This document shows, in pieces, positions 27,614-39,600 of a DNA stretch of 64,000 nucleotides. How positions within the stretch are numbered: the stretch's first letter is position 1; each line of letters begins with the position of its first letter. The stretch lies in NCBI GenBank assembly GCA_964451365.1, contig CAYVIB010000028.1, positions 1 to 64,000 on the forward strand, read 5' to 3'. The notes under the pieces are model-generated. The model did no database searches. It was not told the origin of the DNA and worked only from the letters and a program-made list of their open reading frames with translations. Source of the DNA: CAYVIB01 sp964451365. GTDB lineage: Bacteria; Pseudomonadota; Gammaproteobacteria; Pseudomonadales; Cellvibrionaceae. Made by a program: the position numbers and the translations under genes.

Positions 27614-30600
27614 TCAGTTTCTTCCAGCAGGTCTTGAACAGCCATATGCTTGTTTTTCCGGATCACATTATTTTTTTCGATAATTTCCGCGAGCGCCGAC
27701 ACGTTTTGCCCGTTGAACAGTGTCTTTATAGGTATGTTGACCGAGAAATCGGATTGGAGTCTGGCGACCAGTTTCATTACCAACAATGAATGCCCACCCA
27801 GGTCAAAAAAATCATCGGTCACACCGACGCGGTCGACACCCAAAACCTCCTGCCACAGTTCGCACAGAACTTTTTCCGTTTCCGTGCTTGGCGCGACGTA
27901 CTCGCCCTTCTGCATGGCGGTATCCGGTTCAGGTAATGCGTTCCGATCCACTTTGCCATTGGGCGTCAGCGGTAATTGCTCCAGCAGCACAAACGCGCCC
28001 GGCACCATATGGTTTGGCAGCGCTTCATTTAAATAAAGTCGCAGGCTTTCAACCAACTCGTGCGTTTCTTCGTCGCCCTGTAAATCAATTGATCCCGCGG
28101 CCGGTTTGGGCACCACATAGGCAACCAGATATTTGCCGTTCGAGTTCACTGCCTCCCTGGCAACCACTACCGCATCTTTCACACTGGAGTGGGAATGAAG
28201 TCTGTGCTCAATTTCACCCAATTCAATTCGGAAACCGCGAATCTTGACCTGGTGATCAACGCGGCCAAGAAACTCCAGATTGCCATCCGGCAACCAGCGG
28301 GCGAGATCGCCCGTTTTGTACAGGCGCTCACTGCCTGACGCCCGGGTTTTATCGCGGAACGGGTTGGGAATAAATTTTTCATCCGTTAAATCGGCACGAT
28401 TCAGATACCCGCGCGCGAGTCCCGCGCCTCCAATAACTATTTCACCCGCGATACCCTGCCCCACTGGCTGAAGCGCCTTGTCCAGCAAATACACCTGGGT
28501 GTTGCCGATTGGTCGGCCGATGCTGGCACTGCCGTTTTCCGTACGCAAGACAAAGGTGGAATAGGTGGTGTCTTCCGAAGGGCCGTATAAATCAAACACC
28601 GTGTTGACGCCAGCGTGATACAAACGATCAACTGTTTTCTGTTTTAGCGGTTCCCCGGCCAGGTTAACCGTTTTGACAGATGCGGGAATACTGTCGCCCA
28701 TCAGCAATGCTTCTATTGCCGACGGCACCGTGTTAATCAGGCTTATTTCGCGCGGATACCGCCAGCTTTGCAAAGTCGCTATATTCTCGACAATCAGCAC
28801 GCTACCACCCGCGGCCAGGGGGGCAAACATCTCGAATATCGACAGGTCGAAACAGACGGACGTCGATGCCAGAACACAATTCAACTGCTCCTTGCTAAAT
28901 GTATTAACCGCCCAGCAAAGGAATGCCACAGTGTTGCGATGTTCGATCATTACGCCCTTGGGATTTCCCGTGGAGCCGGACGTGTAAATTACGTAGGCCA
29001 GGTGACCCGGAGTCAAACCCACAGTTCGGGCACCCGGGTTTTTCTCTGGCTGCCCGTGCAATCGATCCAATACATCATCCAAATACACCGCTTGCTCGTC
29101 AGTGACGGGCGTAGCTTTTCCAAGATGCTTCTGCGTTAATACCACTTTTAATCCAGCATCATCCAACATGTACTGCAAGCGTGCCCGCGGATATTCCGGA
29201 TCCAGGGGCACGTATGCTCCGCCCGCTTTTAGAACGGCGAGAATTCCAATCAGCATTTCCAGTGAACGCTCCATGCAAACGCCCACCAGCGTATCCGGTG
29301 TTACCTGTTTCTCGTTTATCAGATAATGCGCAAGCTGGTTGGCTTTTTTGTTCAACTCCTCATAGGTCAGTTGCCGGTTTTCAAAGATCGCAGCCGTCGC
29401 CTTTGGGCCTTGTTCCACTTGGGCTTCGAACAGCTCATGGATACATTTTTCTTTCAGGTAATCCATACCGGTGTTGTTCAGTTCCACCAACAAGTGGTGT
29501 TGTTCAGCCTCCGGCAGAATGGACAGGCTTTGCACTGCCTGTTGCGGCGCAAACTCGGCGGCTTTAACCAACTCCCCCACCGCGGTTTGCATATAGGCCA
29601 GAACACGTTCGGCGCTTATGGATTCATCCACTTGCGCCTCGAGCGCAAACCCCTCACCAAAGTCGTCCACGGAAAGAATAAGCGGATAACTGGTGCGCTC
29701 CTCCGCGAAAATAAACTCAAATTGCCCCTTCCGGACGGAAGCATTACCGCCAATTTCGGTGTGTCGATAATTCAGAATCGAGCTAAACAAGGGACCACCG
29801 CCCGCCAGGCCGCTACAATTTTGCGCAACCGCCAGTGGCGTCTGCTCGTAAGGCAGGATGTCCATCAGCGAGTCCTGCATCTGCCGGATCAATTCGATGG
29901 CCGTAATGCCGTTTAACTTCACTCTCAATGGAAGGGTGTTGATAAACACACCCAGAATATTCTCCGCTTGAATGGTGCCTTGGAGACGACCTGAAAGCAC
30001 GGTACCGAATACCACATCGTCACGCCCACTGCAGCCAGCGACAACCATTGCCCAGGCCGCGTGAAACACCGCCGCTGTGCTGATTGACAGTTTTTTGGCG
30101 AGGTGGCGGATGGCTTCAGACGTGTCGGCGGGAACGTCAGCTTTTAATTCGATGATCCTGCTGCCGTCTCCGGCAACATCCAGTAAATTAAAGGGTAACG
30201 TCGGCTCTTCGATATCACCGAGTTTTTCAGTAAAAAACGTTTTCGCGTTATATTGCGCAGCCTGGTGTTGTGCGTGCGCGACAAACTCCCGGTAAGGCAC
30301 CGGAGCCGGCAGGCTTTTCGCCTGCCCCGCCAGATAAACCGCCAGCTCCTGCTCGATAATTTCCAGAGCCACGTGATCGGAAATAATGTGGTGATAATAA
30401 AGCAGGACAAAATACTGCTCCGAATCAGGTACCGCCGCAACCTGCAGTTGCAGTAAAGGCGCCTGGCCCAGGTTTATTTCCAGTCGATGTGGCGTGCAGC
30501 GGGCTTTCATTTCAGTTTCTATTTCACCTGCTGTTGCCAGCGCGGGGTCCAACTCCAACTGGTTTACCGGTACATTCGCCCGCCGGCATACGACCTGTAC

Positions 30601-33600
30601 CGGTATCGACAGGCCCTCCCAAAATATCGCCGTGCGAAAAACATCGTGGCGGTCAACAACAAACTGCATTGCGGCAATAAAATCATCCACCGCCTGCCTG
30701 CCGTTCATTTTAAACAGCGAAGGCAGGATGTAGGGGTCGCCATCCGAATTCATCATGTGGTGAAATAAAATTCCTTCCTGGAGCGGAGCGAGCGGATAAA
30801 TATCCTGTACATTGCCCGCACCTCCCGGAACCTTCGCAACAATTCGCGCGACTTCATCGCCGGTTAAATTTACCAGCGGCAGCATTTCAGGAATAATTTT
30901 TTCGCAGCCGTCGGGAATCAGGTTTGGGGGAGCTTTGAACACGGTTTCAGGATTTCTCACCGCACTTTTATCCACGCTTTCATCCGCCGTTTTCGGCGCG
31001 TTCATCGGGTTGTCGATTGCTTGCGCCAGATCCATCAAACGGGGCGTCCTGAAAACCTGGCGCGCCGTCAGCGACAGGTCCTTTCTCCGGTAATGAGAGT
31101 CCCGGTAACGAGGGTGTTGCAGGCGCGAAATAACTTGCATCACAAGCAGCGAATGTCCGCCGAGGCGGAAGAAGTTATCCGTGATGCCAACTCTTTCCAC
31201 GCCCAACACTTCCTGCCATATCTCGCACAGGATACTTTCCGTTTCCCCGCGGGGCGCGACATAGGTCTCCTGTTGAACGGATGCATCAGCTTCCGGCAGG
31301 GCCTTTCGGTCGATTTTGCCATTCGGGCTCAATGGCCATCCGGACAAAAACACAAAGGCGGACGGAATCATATACTCCGGTACGCTTTGACTTAAATGGT
31401 GACGCAGGGAAGACGTGAGTTCTCGCCTCGCCGCGATGGAATCTTCATTCTCGCTTTTTAAATCGACCGTCTCTGTCACCACGTAAGCAACCAGATGCTT
31501 GTTTCCGCTTTCAGCGTTGTCGCTACCAGTCGCTCCTTTGACAAGCACTATTGCTTCGGCAACATCGGCGTGCGTGCCGAGGATGTACTCTATTTCACCC
31601 AGTTCAATGCGAAAGCCGCGAATTTTAGCCTGTTGGTCTATACGTCCCAGGAATTCCAGATTACCGTCAGGCAGCCACCGCACCAGATCACCGGTTTTAT
31701 ATAAACGCTCGCCGCTTGCAGGATTGGATTCGTCCTGGAACGGATTGGCAATAAACTTTTCGGCTGTCAGGTCCGGGCGATTGAGATAACCTCGCGCCAG
31801 GCAGGCACCGCCAATAAGCAACTCACCCGCAACGCTTTTGGGTTGCAGTTTGTTATTACCGGATACGACATAACATTGCCTGTTGGCAAGCGGACGACCA
31901 ATTGGAACCGCAACGTAATCCGGATCTCTGTCAAACCGGTGCATGCAGGGGCTGATTACCGTTTCCGCCGGACCGTAGGCATTTATCAAATCAAATTTTG
32001 CCGATGACTCCTGCCAGCGCTTCAGCAGGTTTTTAGGCAGTTCCTCCCCGCCCACAATCAGCAGTCTCAATGTTGATTCCGCTGAAATTTCCTGCGATAA
32101 CTTTTCGTCGTTAAAAATTTCAAGGCAATAACTGGGCGGAACATCCGCGACTGTTATGCCATTGGCCAGGCAGTACTGTGAAAAGCCACCGGGGCTCAGC
32201 AGACCTCTTGCCCGGATATATAACGTTGATCCGGACACCAACGAACAGAAGATCTGCTCCTGCGCCACATCAAAGGACAGGGAGGAAAATTGCAATACGT
32301 TGTCTTCGGCGGTTAAACCGAAATATCGGCGGGCCGCTTCGATATGGCAGACAAGACCGCTGTGTTCAACCATCACGCCTTTCGGTGTACCGGTGGAACC
32401 CGAGGTGTAAATTACATACGCCAGGTGATTGGAATTTAATCCCGATTGCCGGGACTGTGGATTGCTGTCTGGCAGTCCCTCCAGGACTGATTGCAGGCTT
32501 TCGTCATCCAAATATATCGCCTGCGCAGCGTTCAGCGGAGTGATGTCGCGCAGGTGGCGCTGCGTTAACACTGTTGTTAACGAGGCATCGTCCAGCATGT
32601 GCTTTAAACGTGCCTGCGGGTAATCCGGGTCGAGGGGCACATAGGCTCCACCCGCTTTTAAAACTGCCAGGATACCAACGATCATCTCCAATGAACGTTC
32701 AACACAAATACCAACCAGCGTGTCCGGTTTAACCCGTTTTTCAGTAACCAGGTGGTGTGCAAGTCGGTTTGCTTTTTTATTCAGTTCGCAGTAAGTAAGT
32801 TGCCGATTTTCATAAACTACCGCAACCGCGTCCGGGCTGCGATCAACCTGGGTTTCAAACAGCTCGTGAATGCAGTGGTCCCTGGAGTAATCCGCCGTAA
32901 TGCCATTCCATTCCACCAGCAGTTGATGACGTTCCTGCCCCTGCAGCAGTTCGACATCGGGAATCTTTTGTTCGGGGGCGGCGAGCAGGGCATTAAGTAA
33001 TATATTGAAGTGCGTCGCCATGCGGGCAATGGTGGCCCGGTCGAATAAATCACTGTTGTACTCCCATCCCAGAGTAATGTCTTTCCCGTTGTCGAATACG
33101 TTAAGCGTGAGATCGTATTTTACGGAGCCAACGCTTCGATGTTCCGTCGGGCTCAGGCTCAACCCAGGCAACTCCAGGCTAAAATCCTGCCCCGGCAATT
33201 CGAGCATTCCCGACTCATTGTGCTGTAACACCAGCATCACCTGAAACAGTGCGTGATGACTCAGGCTGCGCTCCGGCTGCAGGCGCTCGACAATTTGCTC
33301 GAAAGGTACTTGTTGATGTGCGTAGGCATCCAGCAGCATGTTCCGGCTTTGCCGCAGTAAAGCAATAAAACCCGGATTGCCGGAAAGGTCGCTACGGAAT
33401 ATCAGGGTATTGGCAAAATAACCGATCAACTCCGCCACTTCTTCCTGCTCGCGATTGGCAACAGGACTCCCCATCACAATATCCGTTTCACCGCTGTAAC
33501 GTGACAACAAGGCAGCAAATACTGCCTGCAGCCCCATAAATAACGTCGCGCCTTCGGACTCACAGAGCTTTTCCAATGCGCCACGGCTGTTTTTATCAAG

Positions 33601-36600
33601 GTGGGAGACATGCGTGCGGCCAACGAACGTCTGGGTTGCCGGACGCGGTCGATCCAAAGGCAGGCTGTGGACCAAGGGCAGGTCGGCCAGTTGGTTCTCC
33701 CAATAAGACAACTGCTGATCAAGTACTTCACCTTGCAACCACTGACGCTGCCAATAAGCGTAGTCCGCATACTGAACCGGCAAGTCGCCTAAGGAATTTT
33801 TCCCGCCCTGAACATAGGCGGTATAAAGTGCACGAAACTCCTTGATCAGAATTGCACTGGACCAGCCATCGGAGGCGATATGGTGGGTGGTAACAAGCAG
33901 GATGTGCTCGTCCGCCGCCATTTTGAGTAATCTGGCCCGGAACATAACATCGCGTTGCAGATCAAACTCGCGCCTTGCTTCGTCTTCAGCATACTGCAAC
34001 AATTGTTTTTGACGCGCATCTTCGTTCAGCTCGGACAAATCCACCAAGGGTGTAACGAACGGCGTCGCAGCCTGGATGATTTGTATCGGTTGACCATTTT
34101 CAGTGACTTCGAAACGGGTGCGCAAACTTTCGTGACGCTCAAGGATATCGGTAAAAACTTTATTCAGGGCATCAATATTCAACGAGCCTTTCAGCTTTAA
34201 CGACCCCGGCATATTGTAGTGCACGCTGGTACCATCGATTTGCGCCAGCAACCACAAACGTTGCTGGCCAAAGGAGGACGGTAAAGCCTGGTCTCGCGAC
34301 ACCCGGACAGGCGCGGGCAGGGCGCTATTTTTATCGAGTTGCAGGATCGTTCGCGCGGCGGTTTCCACTGTTTGACTGCTGAACAGCAACTTCACCGAAA
34401 ACGCCACGCCGAAAGCCTGGTTAATTCGCGCAACCAGGCGTGTGGCCAGCAATGAATGTCCGCCCAGTTGGAAAAAATTATCCGTGATGCCGACCTGCTC
34501 GACACCCAACACTTCCTGCCAAATATCACACAGTCGTTTTTCTGTTTCGCTGCGCGGCGCGAGGTAAGCATTCTGCCCTACTGAAATATCCGGTTCGGGC
34601 AGAGCCTTGCGATCAACTTTTCCGTTAGGCGTTAACGGCAGTTTATCCATTACCATGAAGCCCGACGGAATCATGTACTCCGGCAGCCGTTCGCGACAGT
34701 AGTCCATCATCGCTCTTGAACTCGGCGGCAGCGAGCGGGTGGCCAGTTGTAACTCGCGCAGGGAGTCGAGCCCTTGTAATGTTGATGCAGTGTCCATCCA
34801 GTCAATTAAACATGCGAACTCGTCGACACCAATATCTTTCAGCCGGGCGACAACCGGGGCTACGCTTTTCGGGGTACCAATAAACGACGCTGTCCGGGCG
34901 TAACGTTCAAAGGCGAAATCGGCCATATTTTCCAGATCGGTCTCGCTTAAACCATCGGTCGATATACCGAGGCTCTTAAGCATCGGAACAAGCAGCGCAA
35001 TATGCGAGCGCATATAGTTTTTGAAGGGAATCCTTGTGTGGTCGAGCGCCCGTTGCAGATCTTCGCCGAGGTAGGTGTGCACCATTAATGTTACTCGACC
35101 TGCGCGAGGATCGTGGCCGTTCTTTAACAGGGACTCCCGATAAAGAACGAGCTTTTTCGCCAACTCGTCTATTGTCTGCCCCAGCAGGTGCGTGAGTACA
35201 TGGGCCCCCAGGCGACCGGCTTCGACAAACGTTTCCGGATTACCCGCGGCTGTTATCCAAAGCGGCAATTGTTTTTGAACGGGTTCGGGGTAAATGCGAA
35301 CTTCTGCATCCTCGCCTTTGCCATCTTTTCTTATTATTTTTTTGCCCTGCCACAGAGTCTTTAGAGTGCTGATTCCGTCGTTGACAACTTCTTTACGCGC
35401 GTCAAAATTCCCCGGCGCCAATACAAAATCCCGGGGATGCCAACCGCTCGCAATGGCAATCCCCACCCTTCCGTTTGAAAGGTTATCAACCATCGACCAC
35501 TCTTCGGCAACACGGAGCGGATCGTGAAGTGGAAGCACAACACTGCCTGCCCGTAATTTTACCTGGCGTGTCATGGCTGCCAGCCCGGCACTTAATACCG
35601 AGGGGCTGGGATACAATCCACCGACGGGGTCAAAATGGCGCTCCGGCGTCCAAATGGCTTCAAACCCGTTTTCATCCGCAAATTTGGCAGCGCTTAAATA
35701 AAGGTTGTACCTATCTTCATCCAAATAAGTGTCCGCACCGAAATAGAAAAGACTGAAAGATGCCGTCTCCCCAACTTCAACATCACTTTCGTTTGCCGGT
35801 TTTGGCACGACATAGGCATGCAATTGCCTGTCGCCCGACGGACGGTCTTTCGCCACCACCACGGCATCCTTGATTTGTGGATGTCGGGCCAGGACGTTTT
35901 CAATTTCCCCCAATTCAATGCGAAAGCCGCGAATTTTGACCTGGTGGTCGATACGGCCCAGGAACTCCAGACTGCCTTGCGGCAACCAACGCACCAGGTC
36001 GCCGGTGCGATACAGCCGTTTACTGCTCGCCGGATCGTTTGGGTCGTAAAACGGGTTGGCAATAAATTTCTCGTCGGTTAATTCCGGACGATTCAGGTAG
36101 CCACGGGTAACGCCCGCACCGCCAATCAGCAATTCACCCGCAACCCCAACCGGCGCGGGTTCCATATTATTTGAAACAACGTAAACCTGGGTGTTGGCGA
36201 TCGGCTTGCCCATCAGCACCTGGTCGGGTCGCGGCAGTATCCGCCCGGTGGTGGACCAGATGGTGGTTTCCGTCGGACCGTACATATTCCAAAGCTCGAG
36301 CTTTGGTTGCTCGAGCAAGGCCCTGGCCAGCGACAGGCTTAACGCTTCACCGCCGCACAAAACTTTTAGCGGCAGCTCCACTTGCCAGTTGGATTCCAGC
36401 AGCATTTTCCAGGTTGCCGGTGTTGCCTGCATAATGGAAATCCGGTGCTGTTTTAACAGGGCTTTTAACACCTCCGGGTCCGCCGTGGCTTCCCTGCCGG
36501 CAATTACCAGGCTCGCTCCCGCGATCAGCGGTAGAAACAGTTCCAGACCGTGAATATCAAACGAGGTGGAGGTAACCGCGAGTAAGCAATCTTCGGTTTT

Positions 36601-39600
36601 AATTCCCGGTTTTTGTTGCATTCCAATCAGGAAGTTAACCACGTTACCGTGTTCAACCATGACGCCCTTGGGATTGCCGGTGGAGCCCGAGGTGTAAATA
36701 ACATAAGCCAGGTTGTTTGGCGTTAACCCGAATGATTTTACATCCGGGTTTTGGTCGGACTGCTTCTGTAACTCTCGCTGCAGCGATTCGTCATCCAGGC
36801 ATACCGCAAGCGAATCGCTTACCGGCGTTTTCTCAAACAGATGACTCTGCGTCAACACGGTAGTCAGTTTTGCGTCTTCCAGCATATATGCCAGGCGCGC
36901 TTCGGGATATTCCGGATCAAGCGGGACGTAGGCGCCTCCGGCTTTGAGGATCGCAAGAATACCCACGATCGTATCCAGCGAACGGTCGACGCAAATACCC
37001 ACCAGGGAATCCGGCCCGACCTGCTTCTCATTTATCAGATAATGCGCAAGCCGGTTCGCATGTTGATTCAGCTCGTTATAGGAGAGCTGTTTATCTTCGA
37101 CAGTAACAGCGACCGCATCCGGATTGTTTTCCACCTGCGTTTCAAACAACAGGTGGATGCATTTGTCGCGCGGGTAATCCACCGCCGTGGCGTTCCATTC
37201 CGTCAGCAGTTGGTGGCGTTCCTGTTCGGTGAGAATCCCTGCCTTGAATACGCTTATCTCCGGCTCGGCAAGCAGGGCCTGGAGCAGCACATTAAATTGC
37301 ATTGCCATGCGCGCAATGCTCCGCGGTTCGAACAGATCGGTATTGTATTCCCAACCCAGCGACAGGCCCCGGGCATCTTCCTTCACATTGAGCGTAAGAT
37401 CGTACTTTGCGAAGTGAGCTAGGGTTCGTTCAACCGGGCTTACCTTCAGTCCCGGTAATTCCGGTATGCCTTCTTCATTATTTTGCAGTATCAGCATCAC
37501 CTGGAATAAGGGACTGTGGCTTTGGTTACGCTCCGGCTGCAAACGCTCAACAACCTGTTCGAAAGGCACCTGCTGGTGCGCATAGGCATTCAGCAAGAGG
37601 TCTTTGCTACGTTGCAATAGTTCGACAAAAGTTGGATTACCGGACAGGTTGCTACGCAGTACCAGAGTATTTACAAAGAACCCGATTAAATTCGCCACTT
37701 CTTTTTGTTCGCGGTTGGCGATGGGACTTCCCACGACAATGTCGGTTTCGTTGCTGTAGCGCGCCAGCAATACCGAAAACACCGCGTGTAGGCCCATGAA
37801 CACCGTGGCGCCATGGCGCTGACAGAACTGGCTCAACGCGCGACTGATGGCCGCATCAACATGCGAACGATAGGTGTCCCCAGCAAAACTTTGTTCGGCC
37901 GGACGAGCATGGTCCAGGGGTAAACCATGCACCACCGGCAGACCGGTCAGTTGATGCTCCCAATATTCCAACTGCTGATCCAGCAGCTCACCCTGCAAGC
38001 AGTTGCGTTGCCAGAACGCGTAGTCGGTGTATTGAATCGGTAGAGGAGATAGCGGGTTTTCCCCGCCCCCGGCATAAGCGTTGTAAAGTGCACCGAACTC
38101 GTTGATCAGGATTGACATCGACCAACCGTCGGAGGCGATGTGATGCGTGGTCACCAGCAGAATATATTCACCGGCGGCCAGTTTGACCAGCTGTGCCCGT
38201 AGCATCAGATCCCGGCTTAAATCAAATAAACTGCCGGATTCCGTCGCCATCAGTTTGTCCAACTGTTGCTGACGCTCCCCCTCTTGCAGAGCGGACAAAT
38301 CAACCACTTGTATAGCGAAAGAAGCAGGAGACTGGATAATCTGGACCGGTTGTCCGTTTTCGCGGACAGTAATGCAGGTGCGCAAACTTTCATGACGTTC
38401 AAGGATACTGGAAAAAGCGCGGTTTAACGCGTCGTGATTCAGCCTGCCGGTTAATTTCAGAAAACCGGACAAATTGTAGTGCGCACTCCCTCCTTCAATT
38501 TGATCCAGCAACCACAAGCGCTGCTGGGCAAAAGACAGCGGCCGCTTATGACCTTCAGGTGCTTTCACAATCGTTTTGGGAGCGTCAACGCCCGCGACTT
38601 CAACCACACCTGCCAACTCACGTATGGTGGGGCTATAAAACAGGTCTTTAATTGAAATATGGCAATTCAGTTCCGCGTTTATTCTGGCAATCAAACGAGT
38701 TGCATATAGCGAATGGCCGCCCAGCTTAAAAAAGTTGTCGGTAACACCAACGCTATCAATGCCCAGGGCTTCTTGCCAAAGCTTACAGATTTGCTCTTCG
38801 AGAAGGGTTGCGGGCGCTTCGTACTGTCGGTCACTCCGGGCCGCATCCTGCTTTAAGCTGTACAATGCATTAATGTCGCCCGATAAATATTGTTTTTTTG
38901 TTAACGACCGCTGAATTTTTCCACTGGAGGTTTTGCTTATTTTTCTCGCCCGGACAAATACAATATCGTCAAGCAAGATCTCAAACAGTTCATAAACAGC
39001 TGATTGAATATTCTTGCAAGCTGTCGAATAATCAAACTGTTTTTTGGCGCGCGCAGTCACCTCCTGGATAAGAACAGCCTTTCCATCCACTTCAAAAGCA
39101 GCAGCGCCACCCTGCACCAGCCCTTTGCTGGAATCGTAAGCAATCTTCTCTATGTCCTGCGGATAATAGTTCCGGCCTTTTATGATCAAGACATCCTTAA
39201 TGCGTCCCGAAATAAATAGCTCACCCTGGTAAATAAATCCCAGATCCCCGGTCCGAAGATATTTTCGGTCGTCACCCGGCAACGTTGCACCAAAGCTGGC
39301 CTTTGTTTTATCTTCATCATTCCAGTAACCCTGTGCCACGCTCGGCCCCGAAAACCAGATTTCCCCAACCTGGTTTCCAGATACCTCCCTGCATGACTCA
39401 GGATCAACGATTTTAATATAGTGACCGGATTGGGTCTTGCCGCATCCAACAAGTGTGCGCTTATTATGGGATTCCAGGTCAACGCCAACCTGCCCTACTT
39501 TCAAACCATCGGCACCAAAGGATTGGCGGGATACTGGCGATAAGGGGTTGCCTCCGGAAATAAAAACCGTCGCCTCAGCCATGCCGTAGCTGGGATAAAA

